Positions 1 through 9,340 of a stretch of 64,000 nucleotides of DNA are shown here, piece by piece. Source of the stretch: Symploca sp. SIO3C6 (GTDB taxonomy: Bacteria > Cyanobacteriota > Cyanobacteriia > Cyanobacteriales > Coleofasciculaceae); contig JAAHHJ010000007.1 in NCBI GenBank assembly GCA_010692425.1, forward strand, positions 1 through 64,000. Reading direction: 5' to 3'. The notes under the pieces are model-generated. The model worked only from the letters and a program-made list of their open reading frames with translations, made no database searches and was not told where the DNA came from. Position 1 is the first letter of the stretch. Every line of letters starts with the position of its first letter. The translations under genes and the position numbers were made by a program.

Positions 1-191
1 ATGACTCAACTTTACAAGCTCTTGGGATTCTGAGGAGGTTAGATGGATTTGTAAACGGGCTGGCATTAGGCGATCGCACCTTTTTAACTATTTTTCTATT
101 TTACGCTTAATTAGACCCACCTACTTAAATATCAAAAAACTAACTAATTTTAGCTAGGCAGCATGTACCCACTCTGCTAGATAATCAACGG

Positions 192-306
192 TATAGCAGA
201 GCAGTACGTATTAAGGTTAGGACAAGCCAAATCGCTAAGACTTTGTCAAATTCACCCCTTCTGCCTTGGAGCCTTCTGCCCTAGAGCCTTGCGCGTAGCG
301 CTATAT
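192..306 (+). repeat. Dispersed MITE-like repeat, family A, copy 1
   Basis: About 115 bp, repeated almost identically in reverse orientation at 13924-14041. The ends form an imperfect inverted repeat: one end reads TATAGC..AGTACG, the other, on the opposite strand, ATATAGCGCTACG. Inside is a purine/pyrimidine-biased tract built from CTGCCTTGGAGC-like units. No reading frame is conserved. Small size, terminal inverted repeats and TA-rich ends fit a non-autonomous miniature transposable element; that class assignment is inference. The rest of 1-423 shows no gene, only one HIP1 site near position 70. Confidence 0.7.
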
Positions 307-423
307 AAGCTGTTAATCAATCCTTTACCTGGAATCAAGACGGTATTTCCATGGGATTATGGTGCTAGATATCTAAGTAAGAGTGATGCTAATTCCCTAT
401 AGCGCCATCTCAATCTTTAACAA

Positions 424-1158
424 ATGTCAGACATAATTTACTACTACCCCAACCTAGAAAGCGGGATTTTACTCAAACGCTACAAACGTTTTTTGGCTGA
501 CATTGAGCTAACTTCTGGGGAGGTAATCACTGCTCACTGTCCAAATACTGGTCCTATGACTGGCGTTTGCATCCCAGGCTCTCCTGTAAAAGTTTCCCGC
601 AGTGATAACCCAAAACGCAAGTTAAACTATACCTGGGAAATGATTCAAGTGGAGGATAACAAACCAACTTGGGTAGGTATTAATACTATGCTGCCCAATC
701 GGGTGATACATTTAGCTTTACAACAGCGGTTAATTCCAGAATTAGCCCTCAGCTACACCAACATCCGCAAAGAAGTTCCTTATGGCAAAGGTAAAAAAAG
801 TCGGGTGGATTTTTTACTGACTGGCGATGACTCTGACCGTCCAATATACTTGGAGGTCAAGAATACTACTTTGGCACATTCCCAGGTAGCATTATTCCCA
901 GACACGGTAACTACTCGTGGACAAAAGCACTTGCAAGAATTGATGGCACTACTTCCCCAAGCACGAGCAGTGATGCTTTATTTTATCAATCGTGACGACT
1001 GCACTTACTTTGCTCCTGGTGATAACTATGATCCACTATACGGTAAGCTTTGGCGAGAGGCTCTTACTGAGGGTGTTGAAGTACTGCCCTGCCGTTTTGA
1101 AACTACACCAGTAGGAATTCGTTACTTGGGCTTAGCTAGTCTGGAACATAGTTCATAG
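424..1158 (+). CDS. sfsA: SfsA family DNA-binding/nuclease-like protein
   Basis: 244 residues, the usual SfsA length. The N-terminal half has the small OB-like region of the family (CPNTGPMTG motif near residue 40), and the C-terminal half has a PD-(D/E)xK-like core with PIYLEVKN near residue 140. The E. coli namesake was described as stimulating sugar-fermentation genes and binding DNA; its exact biochemical role is unsettled. The ATG start fits the family N terminus (YYPNLESGILLKRYKRFLAD). It stands alone, with a dispersed repeat beginning at its stop codon. The family call is firm, the function is not. Confidence 0.9.
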   Translation: MSDIIYYYPNLESGILLKRYKRFLADIELTSGEVITAHCPNTGPMTGVCIPGSPVKVSRSDNPKRKLNYTWEMIQVEDNKPTWVGINTMLPNRVIHLALQQRLIPELALSYTNIRKEVPYGKGKKSRVDFLLTGDDSDRPIYLEVKNTTLAHSQVALFPDTVTTRGQKHLQELMALLPQARAVMLYFINRDDCTYFAPGDNYDPLYGKLWREALTEGVEVLPCRFETTPVGIRYLGLASLEHSS

Positions 1159-1298
1159 TTCATGGCTCATGGTTCATGGTTTATGGTTCATTACTATTAC
1201 TCTACCCGATAGGGTGATCGTCGGGAGTATGTCATTTTAGTATTCGGCAGTTTTAACATACTTTTTCTTCGGAACAATCAACTAATGAACTATGAACT
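1150..1298 (+). repeat. Dispersed repeat family D, copy 1, with TTCATGG heptamers
   Basis: Begins over the sfsA stop with degenerate heptamers (TTCATAG, TTCATGG) and ends with the inverted heptamer motif (AACTATGAAC). The inner core at 1239-1297 (TATTCGGCAGTT ... GGAACAATCAAC ... GAACTATGAAC) recurs at 46083-46140 after murT. The opposed heptamers at the two ends could fold into a long stem. No coding capacity is seen. It resembles the short tandemly repeated repetitive sequences common in filamentous cyanobacteria. Confidence 0.6.
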
Positions 1299-1401
1299 AC
1301 TTCAAAATTGGCACTTTCTCTGACTAATGAGATACTACATTGCTCAGCAATCATCTCTAAAATGGTGATAATGAGCACAAGAGACTAACAACGAGGTCAA
1401 G

Positions 1402-2322
1402 GTGCAACTGAAGCAGGTTATTATTGTTCACAAAGCTGGAGACTCCCAAGGACGGAGTTGGGCAGAAAAATGTGCTAGGCAACTGGAAAGACAACAGTGC
1501 CAAGTCTTGATTGGACCAAGTGGGATAAATGATAACCCCTATCCCGTGTTTTTGGCTTCCGCGACGCAGCCGATTGATTTGGCGTTAGTTATGGGTGGCG
1601 ATGGTACTGTTCTGGCAGCAACGCGGCATCTTGCTCCAGAAGGTATACCGATTTTAGCAGTAAATGTGGGGGGAAATCTGGGGTTTCTGACAGAACCGTT
1701 TGAGGTATTTAAGGATACTGAGCAAGTTTGGAAGCGATTGTTAGAGGATCGTTATGCTGTTCAGCGGCGGATGATGGTCCAGGCGTCGGTGTTTGAAGGT
1801 AATCATACTAATATTAAACCAGTTAGTGATCGCTTTTTAGCACTCAATGAAATATGCGTTAAGCCTGCCTCGGCTGATCGTATGATTACTTCGATTATAG
1901 AAATGGAAATTGATGGGGAAGTTGTTGATCAGTACCAGGGTGATGGGCTAATTGTGGCGACTCCTACTGGCTCGACTTGCTATACTCTTTCTGCTAATGG
2001 ACCTATATTACACGATGGCATGGAAGCCATTGCAGTGACACCGATTTGTCCTCTAAGTCTTTCGAGTCGTCCTCTGGTTCTCCCTGTTGGTTCGATTGTC
2101 AGTATCTGGCCTTTAGGGGACTATGAACTTAATAATAAGCTTTGGACTGATGGCGTTCAAGCTACTTCAATCTGGCCTGGACAGCGCGTGGATGTCCGCA
2201 AGGCTGATTTTTATGGCAAGTTTATTATTTTACGAGCTAACTATTCATACTATCAGACACTGCGGGATAAGCTTCAGTGGGCTGGTGCGAGAATCCATTA
2301 TAGCAATAATCATCGTAACTAG
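1402..2322 (+). CDS. nadK: NAD kinase
   Basis: 306 residues beginning at a GTG. Phosphorylates NAD to NADP using ATP in the cytosol. The diagnostic GGDGT motif is at residues 65-69 (VMGGDGTVLAATRH), followed by NVGGNLGFLTE near residue 90 and the NAD-binding TPTGSTCYTLSANGPI segment near residue 190. Cyanobacteria typically carry two NAD kinases; which paralogue this is cannot be decided here. The next feature downstream, after about 170 bp, is a tRNA gene on the other strand. A frame at 2123-2329 is only a shadow. Confidence 0.95.
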   Translation: MQLKQVIIVHKAGDSQGRSWAEKCARQLERQQCQVLIGPSGINDNPYPVFLASATQPIDLALVMGGDGTVLAATRHLAPEGIPILAVNVGGNLGFLTEPFEVFKDTEQVWKRLLEDRYAVQRRMMVQASVFEGNHTNIKPVSDRFLALNEICVKPASADRMITSIIEMEIDGEVVDQYQGDGLIVATPTGSTCYTLSANGPILHDGMEAIAVTPICPLSLSSRPLVLPVGSIVSIWPLGDYELNNKLWTDGVQATSIWPGQRVDVRKADFYGKFIILRANYSYYQTLRDKLQWAGARIHYSNNHRN

Positions 2323-2496
2323 TAACTAACTTGCTACTGTTTTTTACACAAAGACCAGCTGATCCCACTTCTTTTGTAAATACAGTCACTAATACAGTCA
2401 ATTCATCTCGCCGTCAAATCGAGGTGCGACCCTGCTGGAGGCGGGCACACCTCTACAAATTATGACGGGGAACTTCTTGCCAGAACTACTTAAAAA

Positions 2497-2570
2497 TGGC
2501 TCAGGACAGATTTGAACTGTCGACCTTGGGCTTATGAGTCCCCTGCTCTAACCTACTGAGCTACTGAGCC
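2497..2570 (-). tRNA. tRNA-Met (CAT anticodon)
   Basis: Read on the minus strand it folds as a 74-nt tRNA: acceptor stem GGCTCAG pairing with CTGAGCC, D arm AGCTC...GAGC, anticodon loop CTCATAA with CAT at its centre, and T arm ACAGTTCAAATCTGT. No CCA is encoded. The anticodon stem looks imperfect at its first and last pairs. Overall resemblance to elongator tRNA-Met (GGCTN acceptor, TCATAA loop) favours Met over lysidine-modified Ile. Confidence 0.92.
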
Positions 2571-2721
2571 AAAATTAACCCACTTTCTCTAATTTAACAT
2601 GTTAATGCCCTTTATGGCAACATTCTAGAGGTTCCTGAGCTGCTCCCATTGTTCAGGGAGAACTACAGATAGCAAGACTCCACCGCCACACTGACCGAGC
2701 AATTGGCGGTGGGAGTATAAA

Positions 2722-5262
2722 CTATCGCTTGGGCAAGTAAGCCATTGGGTTAGCAGCTCCTCGCCCCTTGGGATGGATCTCAAAGTGTAAGTGTGGTCCG
2801 GTGCTGCGACCTGTGCTGCCCATCTCTGAAATTGGCTGACCCTGGGTAACTTGTTGCCCACGACGCACTAGAATTCGATTGTTGTGAGCATAAAGGGTTA
2901 AGCTACCATCAGCATGCTTAATTTTCACCATCTTGCCATAACCACCAGAATTCCAGCCAGCGGAGACTACAACACCAGGGGCTGCTGCCATAATCGGTGT
3001 ACCAATAGGAGCAGCAATATCAATTCCCCTATGCATCCTTCCCCAACGCCTACCATAGCCCGAGGTTAAAACGCCTCTAGTAGGCCAAATATATCCGTTA
3101 AACCGAGTGGGGCTATCTGGAAGATACATATCCGGAGGTGCAAGTGGAGGCAACTCAGGAGAGACCATTTCTCCCACAGGCACATTAGTCATTGGATTGT
3201 AACTTCCTGCTGGCGTTGGGGCCGTTGCCACTTGTCGTTCCGGCGGAGGCACTTTGATTTCAATTGAACCCTGCCGATCTGCTTGCCGTCGCCGCAAACT
3301 CTCCCTTTGAAGCCTTTGGGCATTAGGTAATTCGATGATGACCGGAGTCCTTGTTCGAGCTAACTGCTGTTGCCCTTGCCTGTTAAGATTTGTTGATAAA
3401 GCTTCTCGGTTGGATCTAACACCATAATCTGGATTAACTCTAGAGACTGTAGATCTGTTCACCGAACTCTCAGTTGTTGTCGCGAGTTGGTTAGAAATTC
3501 CAACATTTTTCAGTTCGCTCTCTTGAGCAGTAGGAGTTTCTGGCTCATATTCTGCTCGCACCTTGAGTAGGTGTGATCTTATTGGCACCTCACGATTGAG
3601 TGGCTTGCTCGCTTGAGCAGTGGGAGTTTCTGGCTCATATCCTGCTCGCACCTTGAGAATATCAGCCCTCAGTTGCTCGACATGGGCATTGTAACTAAAA
3701 CTAGCAGACTGATTTGACTTTGTATCAGCCGAGGGTGTTGTTGTCGCTTGCTTAGCCAGTACAAAAGAAGACTCTGCCCTAACTGGGCTTTGAACCAATT
3801 GCGATTTATTTAAAACAGTTGTTACCTGCTCTGGCAAAGTAGAAACATGAGTAGTTGGTAACTTCAGGCCTGAGAGTTCTTTTGTCGCTACTAAGGTCTC
3901 AGACTGAGATTTAATGTTAGCTGCCAATACAGTTGTTTCACGGGCAACACTAGTAGCTTTGACTGCCGGAATCCTCAATTTTTGATTAATCGTAATCAGA
4001 TGGGGATTAGTTAGCTCATTAGCCCGGATTAGTTCCGATTCAGACAAGCCATAGCGACGAGAGATCCCATAAACTGTATCTCCTGGTTTGACTTTGTAAG
4101 AGCTTGTTTGTCCCACCTCAGCTGCCTTATCCATCGCCAAAGGCTGACCCAGTTGTGATTTGGTCGCTGTTTCTGGAGTTATGACCTGAAGAGTTGCTAG
4201 ATTAGCTTTTGTTGCAGTTGTTGGTGCCATGGCCAACGATACTGAATTCTCAGGGAAGAGTGATGGAAGTACCACCGACTCCAGTTTGGTCCTCGATTGC
4301 GGTGAATTTGCTGGTAATTGTACTTTGTCCGGGTACTCGAGCTTGATCACCTGAGGCTCCACCACAGTTTTTTCTTGAGGTTTGAAGACCTCAGGATGCA
4401 AATTTTTAGGGGATGCCGGTTGGGTATCTGCTAAAGCTGAACTAGATACTTTGGTCAGCTTAGCTAAATTGCTAGACTCCTCGGATCTAAGCTGGGTCAA
4501 ACTTTGGTTTAAGCGTTGACGTTGCTCCTTGATTCGATTGAGAGCAAAGTCTTGTCTTGCCTTCAATAGGTCGTTAATCTTGCCAGGAACTGTAAGGGAG
4601 CCTCCAGTTTGTGATTGACTTGATGTCAACATCGAGGCAGATGTTTGCTGCTGAGAGAGGTACACAGCAGATGAGTTTAAGAGTGTACTTGCATTCTGTG
4701 GTGCTTTCAGTTCAACAGCAATGCCATTAACCGAGGGAATTTTAAGTTTTTGTCCGATTGGGAGAACAGCATTGGCTGAGAGCTGATTAGAAGCAGCAAT
4801 TACTTCCGGCTTAACCTGATAAGCCTTGGATATTCCCCACAGTGTCTGCCCTGCTTTTACTTGGTGTTCAAACACCGAAGGTGGGTCAGGTTTTGGGTAT
4901 CCCTTGGCTTCTGGCTCTATGGGAATTGAAGGTAGCAGTGAAGTTGCAGTTGGCGACTCCTGTGCCGATGGTAGCAAGACACTCTTACCCTGCTCAACTG
5001 GAAGAGTAGTGAAAGTGGGTTCGGCAACAGCTGACTCCACCGCCATCGCTTCATCGCTTTGCTGAGGCAGCAATAGGCCAGAGGCACCCATGGAGATTGC
5101 CAATCCAATCATGGCAGCAGAGGTGCAAGAGCGGCGTTCTACTTCACTCGGTACTGCTGCGCTAGCTAGATGCTTCCCTAAAGAGTGCTTAGATAGCGCC
5201 TCAAAAGAGTCTGCTGTACACGAAGGAACAGGTTTGACCTTTGGCGTAAATCTTCGTTTCAA
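2722..5262 (-). CDS. LysM-domain M23 metallopeptidase (murein hydrolase-like)
   Basis: About 846 residues. A hydrophobic segment near residues 50-66 suggests a membrane anchor. Two LysM peptidoglycan-binding domains follow (HQVKAGQTLWGISKAYQVKPE near residue 135; YKVKPGDTVYGISRRYGLSE near 393), then a long low-complexity linker with a repeated unit (about VRAGYEPETPTAQ / VRAEYEPETPTAQ near 550-580). The C-terminal peptidase M23 domain has the zinc motifs HRGIDIAAP and GPHLHFEIH. It probably cleaves peptidoglycan cross-bridges or activates amidases in the periplasm. An AGGAGG Shine-Dalgarno at 5269-5274 sits just upstream of two consecutive TTG codons; the second (5262) has the better spacing and is chosen. 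Confidence 0.9.
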   Translation of the reverse strand: MKRRFTPKVKPVPSCTADSFEALSKHSLGKHLASAAVPSEVERRSCTSAAMIGLAISMGASGLLLPQQSDEAMAVESAVAEPTFTTLPVEQGKSVLLPSAQESPTATSLLPSIPIEPEAKGYPKPDPPSVFEHQVKAGQTLWGISKAYQVKPEVIAASNQLSANAVLPIGQKLKIPSVNGIAVELKAPQNASTLLNSSAVYLSQQQTSASMLTSSQSQTGGSLTVPGKINDLLKARQDFALNRIKEQRQRLNQSLTQLRSEESSNLAKLTKVSSSALADTQPASPKNLHPEVFKPQEKTVVEPQVIKLEYPDKVQLPANSPQSRTKLESVVLPSLFPENSVSLAMAPTTATKANLATLQVITPETATKSQLGQPLAMDKAAEVGQTSSYKVKPGDTVYGISRRYGLSESELIRANELTNPHLITINQKLRIPAVKATSVARETTVLAANIKSQSETLVATKELSGLKLPTTHVSTLPEQVTTVLNKSQLVQSPVRAESSFVLAKQATTTPSADTKSNQSASFSYNAHVEQLRADILKVRAGYEPETPTAQASKPLNREVPIRSHLLKVRAEYEPETPTAQESELKNVGISNQLATTTESSVNRSTVSRVNPDYGVRSNREALSTNLNRQGQQQLARTRTPVIIELPNAQRLQRESLRRRQADRQGSIEIKVPPPERQVATAPTPAGSYNPMTNVPVGEMVSPELPPLAPPDMYLPDSPTRFNGYIWPTRGVLTSGYGRRWGRMHRGIDIAAPIGTPIMAAAPGVVVSAGWNSGGYGKMVKIKHADGSLTLYAHNNRILVRRGQQVTQGQPISEMGSTGRSTGPHLHFEIHPKGRGAANPMAYLPKR

Positions 5263-5265
5263 CAA

Positions 5266-6198
5266 TGACCTCCTGGTATTCGACGCGGGCGTAATCGTTC
5301 ACTAAATTTTTTTTTACCAGTCAATGAGAAATCTCACAAGTGATTGTGATTTAAATCACAGACAGTCATCATGCTTAGGCAAGCGTACCTTGCTTTTCGG
5401 ATTTAGACAAGTTGAAGAGATCCGGTAAAAATGTTCTTTTGGGGGTTCAATTGCTTGGTTTCCCCCTCAAAAACCCTAAAAAACAGATTACAACGCCCTT
5501 AACCGCAGAAATTGCCAGACCAGAAACACTGTAGAATTCGACACAGCTGTTGCCCGCCATTTCTGCATAGAAGATACTGGCTGGGCACTCTTGACTCCGG
5601 AAGAAGACTATAAAATCAAACAAAATTCTACCTGTTTGCTGGTGATGGTTCTGCCATAACATCCTGCTAATCTTGAGCTGTGCAATCGATAGTTTAGCAG
5701 CCAACCTAAGGTAACAGACGGAAATGTATGCCAATTCGGGGTCAAACAGCAACCGTAGAGTCGAAAGCTCAGATCACTTCCTTGCCCAATCTTCGGGGTG
5801 TCTGAGCAATTGTGTAAATCCTGATTTCCCTTGCCAGTAGGTTGTTTGAAGTACTTATATATCTTGTGATCAAGGATGAAAAAAACTGTACCTTCAGCTG
5901 CAAGCTATGCTGCGCTTTCCCATATAAATTTCTTATCACTGGGTTCTAAATTGGCGATGGTCAGCAGCCTAATTGTATTGGGAGTAATCATCCTCTAGGT
6001 ATACATCTGAACAAGCCTTTAGCTATAAGACTCTGAGTCAGGGCATGTGGCTAGGGTGTCCATTCCTAACGAAAATTGATTTTGACTCGGAATCTTGTTT
6101 CTAGTTTCTCGTTCCTCAAAAAGAATACGAATAAACTTTCATGAGAGTATTTTATAGAGGGAAGTTTAATGAATTAATCTGCATATATAGATAATTAA
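5266..6198. other. Long intergenic region without a recognised gene
   Basis: About 930 bp between the divergently distant M23 peptidase and trmL. A minus-strand frame at 5447-5752 has no motif I recognise and no good ribosome site. A G5/C5 hairpin lies at 5441-5466 but lacks a following T-run. I looked for tmRNA, RNase P, SRP RNA and 6S-like signatures and saw none. It may hold the long 5' leader of the peptidase gene or a decayed gene. Confidence 0.4.
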
Positions 6199-6660
6199 TT
6201 ATCCCAAATAACCGAGCTGACGCCGCGCCTCAAATAAACCTATAGCCGCACTAACTGAAAGATTTAGGCTGCGCACTCCAGGTTGAGTCATGGGGATAAA
6301 AACTGTAGCCTTACAGGATTCTAGGACATGGGGAGGCAAACCGGTAGTTTCAGAGCCAAATAAAAGCCAGTCATCACTGTGAAAAATAAATTTAATATAA
6401 CTGTATTTTCCTGAAGTACTGAAACCAATCAAGCGCCCACCATGACTCTGGTGAAATTTCTCAAAGGTTTCTAGTGAATCATGGTAGTGAAATTTGACGT
6501 AGGGCCAATAATCTAATCCTGCTCTTTTTAGGTAGCGGTCACTAATTTCAAAACCTAGGGGTCCGACCAAATGTAACTCTGTACCAGTAGCGGCACAAGT
6601 TCTAGCAATATTCCCAGTATTTGGCGGAATTTGGGGGTTAACCAGAACCATCTTTACCAT
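6199..6660 (-). CDS. trmL: tRNA (cytidine/uridine-2'-O)-methyltransferase TrmL
   Basis: 154 residues from the ATG at 6660. A SPOUT methyltransferase that 2'-O-methylates the wobble nucleotide of tRNA-Leu isoacceptors using SAM. Motifs: NPQIPPNTGNIARTC at the N terminus, LLFGSETTGLP in the middle and the knot motif IPMTQPGVRSLNLSVSAAIGLFEARRQ at the C terminus (residues split here only for naming). An upstream in-frame start would add MRFCGSL, and an ATG three codons later is also possible. Length matches the TrmL family. Confidence 0.93.
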   Translation of the reverse strand: MVKMVLVNPQIPPNTGNIARTCAATGTELHLVGPLGFEISDRYLKRAGLDYWPYVKFHYHDSLETFEKFHQSHGGRLIGFSTSGKYSYIKFIFHSDDWLLFGSETTGLPPHVLESCKATVFIPMTQPGVRSLNLSVSAAIGLFEARRQLGYLG

Positions 6661-6828
6661 TAGGCTGCCACAAAACCTCAATCACGCCTAAGTCTTTTTT
6701 TATATCAGACTTACTTATGTAAAAACTCCAGGAAAACACAAGCTTATAGATTTTCCTGATCATAGAATTTCCTCTTAAACTGATAAGATATTCTTATTTT
6801 TAAGCTGAGCGGTTCTACATCATAAGAC

Positions 6829-7980
6829 CTAGGCTACCAGTAAATCGCACAACTTATCTTCTATTTCTTGTTCTTGCTGTGCTGTTTCTTGAATTGCCTG
6901 CGTAATAATTTGACGGCTATCAAGACCAACAGAGTGAAATCTTAGCCACTGCTGAGCCATATTACCTTCACGCAGAATTTTCTTGACTGGCGAGAGGAAG
7001 CAGCTAAAACCTTTCTTTTTAGCAGTTAACCACACCTCTTGATAAACTTCTGCAATCCAATCCCTTGCCAAAATCTTCCTACCATCCCGCCAATGTCTGA
7101 GTTGGGCATCCAAGCTATATTTAGCGGCAGCAGCTTCGTTGAAATCTGTCAGGGCAACTAATTCAGCTGAGCGATTAGTGGCTCCGAGGAGGCTTTGCTC
7201 TAGAGGATCGAGGCTGGGATCTTCAATTAACTGAGTTAGTCGAGCCTCAAGCAAGGCCATTACCGCCAGCAGGGCAACCGGATCTACAATCAAATCACAA
7301 ATTCTGAGTTCTAAGCGATTGAGATCGTAAGGTCTTCGATTGCCATTTGGTCGAACAGATGCCCAGAGATGGCGCACATTGCGCATTGTTCCTGCTGCTA
7401 GTTGCTCTTGAGTCCATTCAATAAAATGAGCATGGCTTTCAAAGAAGGGTACTTGAGTTGGTGTTTTAGGAAAGATTCCCCAACGAGTGGAGTGATAGCC
7501 GCTAAGTGCTCCATCCAGAAAGGGGGAAGAAGCACTTAGTGCCAGGTAGAGTGGGGCTTCTGTGCGTATCAAGCGGCAAGCCCGCATCAGTATTTCTGGC
7601 TCAGAAATCCCGACATTAATGTGAATGCTGGCAGTAACAACTTTGGTTCCGTAAGTTTGCTCGATGTAGGAGTGGTAGGGATTATTGGGATCAGAGCGAT
7701 AGAAGCGATCGCTTCCCCCTAGAGATAAGGTACTACCTGGAATTAGGGTATAGTCTCCCAAACTTTCCAAAAACTTTCGCAATTGTCGCCGAGGGCGCAC
7801 TAAAGCACACAAAAGACGGTCATAGCTGTATAAGGGAGCAGTAGTATATTCTACATTGCGGCTATCTGGCTCCCTTACAAATCCATCAAGTGAAGCGACA
7901 ATCTTGTCAGAAAGACCGACAATGTCCCCTTGGGGGGTACCAGTGTACATTTCAACTTCAAAGCCTTTTGATAGCAGCAC
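6829..7980 (-). CDS. gshA: Glutamate-cysteine ligase, cyanobacterial type
   Basis: 383 residues beginning at GTG. Joins glutamate and cysteine with ATP, the first step of glutathione synthesis. The N terminus (LLSKGFEVEMYTGTPQG) and the overall composition match the distinct cyanobacterial gshA family, which is also related to carboxylate-amine ligases. Visible conserved segments are SIHINVGISEPEIL near residue 120 and RPYDLNRLELRICD near 220. It runs the same way as the histone-deacetylase-like gene upstream, about 150 bp away. The name rests on family resemblance. Confidence 0.85.
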   Translation of the reverse strand: MLLSKGFEVEMYTGTPQGDIVGLSDKIVASLDGFVREPDSRNVEYTTAPLYSYDRLLCALVRPRRQLRKFLESLGDYTLIPGSTLSLGGSDRFYRSDPNNPYHSYIEQTYGTKVVTASIHINVGISEPEILMRACRLIRTEAPLYLALSASSPFLDGALSGYHSTRWGIFPKTPTQVPFFESHAHFIEWTQEQLAAGTMRNVRHLWASVRPNGNRRPYDLNRLELRICDLIVDPVALLAVMALLEARLTQLIEDPSLDPLEQSLLGATNRSAELVALTDFNEAAAAKYSLDAQLRHWRDGRKILARDWIAEVYQEVWLTAKKKGFSCFLSPVKKILREGNMAQQWLRFHSVGLDSRQIITQAIQETAQQEQEIEDKLCDLLVA

Positions 7981-8129
7981 GGTTTCTCTAGTATGGGGAT
8001 TAGGGATTGTTGAGGGGTAGAGAGGTGAGAGGGGAAGAAATCAGCATTTATATTTTCAATTGTAAGGATAAGAAATCGTCTTAGTTGTTTGTGATCCTCT
8101 TGTTCCTACTCCTAATTCCTAGTTTCTCA

Positions 8130-9047
8130 TCAAAGACGGTACTGTCTATAAACTTCGCTGGCAGCGCGGTGGAGTAGTGAGTGCCGATATACTAAACCAT
8201 CGAGATCGTCAGTGTAACCACCGCCAATTACACTAGCAACTGGATAACCTGCAGCCAAACAGGTGCTTAGCACTTGCATCTCACGGCGGTAGATGCCAGT
8301 ATCTGTAAGAGCTAGCTTCCCTAAACGATCTCCAACGTGAGGGTCAACTCCAGCATCGTAGAGTACTAAATCTGGTTTGAGGCTCCAGAGTAAATCTGGG
8401 AGGTATTTTGCTAAAGTTTGCAAATAGGAATAGTCATCCATCCCTGCTGAGAGGGAAACGTCTAAGTCACTTTTTTGTTTGGTACTGGGGAAATTTTCTT
8501 GGCAGTGCATCGAAAAGGTGAAGACGCTCTCATCGCCCTGAAAAATCAGGGCCGTGCCATCTCCTTGATGAACGTCGAGGTCAAGGATTAGAATTTTTTG
8601 AGCTAGCCCTAGTTTCTGTAGAACTCGGCTAGCAATGGCTAAATCGTTGAAAATGCAAAAACCTGAGCCGTAACAGGGAAAAGCATGATGGGTGCCACCA
8701 GCCGTATTAATCGCTAAACCATGACTCAGTGCTAGCTTAGCTGTAAGGATGGTACCACCTACTGCTGTACAGGTGCGCTTTACCAATGCCTGAGTCCAAG
8801 GTAAGCCGATGCGCCGTTGAGCTTTGGGTTCTAGATTGCCTTCGAGGTATGCTTGGACGTATTCAGGGGTGTGGACTAGCTCAATCCATTCTCTTGGTGG
8901 GATCTCAGGTGTTTGGATTTGATCGTCAGTGGCGATGTGATCGCTCTTTAGCAGTTCGTAGAGTTTCCCAAATTTGGACATAGGGAAACGATGCCCTTGT
9001 GGTAAAGGAGCAACATAGTCTGGGTGGTAGATAATTGGCAAGTCCAT
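8130..9047 (-). CDS. Histone deacetylase superfamily amidohydrolase
   Basis: 305 residues from the ATG at 9047. An arginase/deacetylase-fold zinc hydrolase. The catalytic histidine pair is in NTAGGTHHAF, and metal ligands are in LILDLDVHQGDGT (Asp, His) and LVLYDAGVDPH (Asp). In bacteria these enzymes act on acetylpolyamines, acetoin or acetyl-lysine; the substrate here is unknown. The open frame continues upstream to 9098, but those 17 codons lie in a dispersed repeat (9046-9156) and I exclude them: MDLPIIYHPDYV is the natural family start. Confidence 0.9.
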   Translation of the reverse strand: MDLPIIYHPDYVAPLPQGHRFPMSKFGKLYELLKSDHIATDDQIQTPEIPPREWIELVHTPEYVQAYLEGNLEPKAQRRIGLPWTQALVKRTCTAVGGTILTAKLALSHGLAINTAGGTHHAFPCYGSGFCIFNDLAIASRVLQKLGLAQKILILDLDVHQGDGTALIFQGDESVFTFSMHCQENFPSTKQKSDLDVSLSAGMDDYSYLQTLAKYLPDLLWSLKPDLVLYDAGVDPHVGDRLGKLALTDTGIYRREMQVLSTCLAAGYPVASVIGGGYTDDLDGLVYRHSLLHRAASEVYRQYRL

Positions 9048-9156
9048 ATTAAAGACGCGGGGACGCTCCAGACAAATTGGATGGGGATTTGACCCCAACC
9101 AATTTTATGCACCGCAAGTGATGGTGGGGTATTTGACCCATATTAATTTCGATAAA
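9046..9156 (+). repeat. Dispersed repeat family B, copy 1
   Basis: Shared with 20116-20241 in the same orientation. Landmarks in order: ATATTAAAGACGCGGGGAC, a hairpin made by AAATTGGATGGGG and CCCCAACCAATTT with a 6-nt loop (one mismatch), ACCGCAA, GGTGGGGTATTTGACCC and ATTAATTTCGATAAA. Its left edge coincides with the start codon of the deacetylase-like gene, so it forms that gene's leader. No protein is encoded. It could act as a mobile repeat carrying an RNA hairpin. Confidence 0.7.
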
Positions 9157-9340
9157 CCTTTGTGGAGTCAAGTTGTACCTTATCCAAATTTCAGGAACAT
9201 TCCACAATCATCCCCCATCCCCCCATCTCCCATAACTCACACCCACACTGGATCCCATTGACTAAACTACTAAACCCTACTGGATAACCGGACTATACTG
9301 GACATAATAATGACTCATCACCAAGAACCTATTTGAATCT

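Noticed and set aside
2497-2570. Integrated element at the tRNA-Met gene
   Set aside because: No second copy of the tRNA 3' end and no integrase nearby; flanking genes are housekeeping.
5447-5752. 101-codon minus-strand frame
   Set aside because: No recognisable motif, poor start context, mixed hydrophobic composition; kept as part of an unassigned region.
8786-9098. 17-codon N-terminal extension of the deacetylase-like gene and the antisense frame there
   Set aside because: The extension lies entirely in a dispersed repeat, and the natural family start is at 9047.
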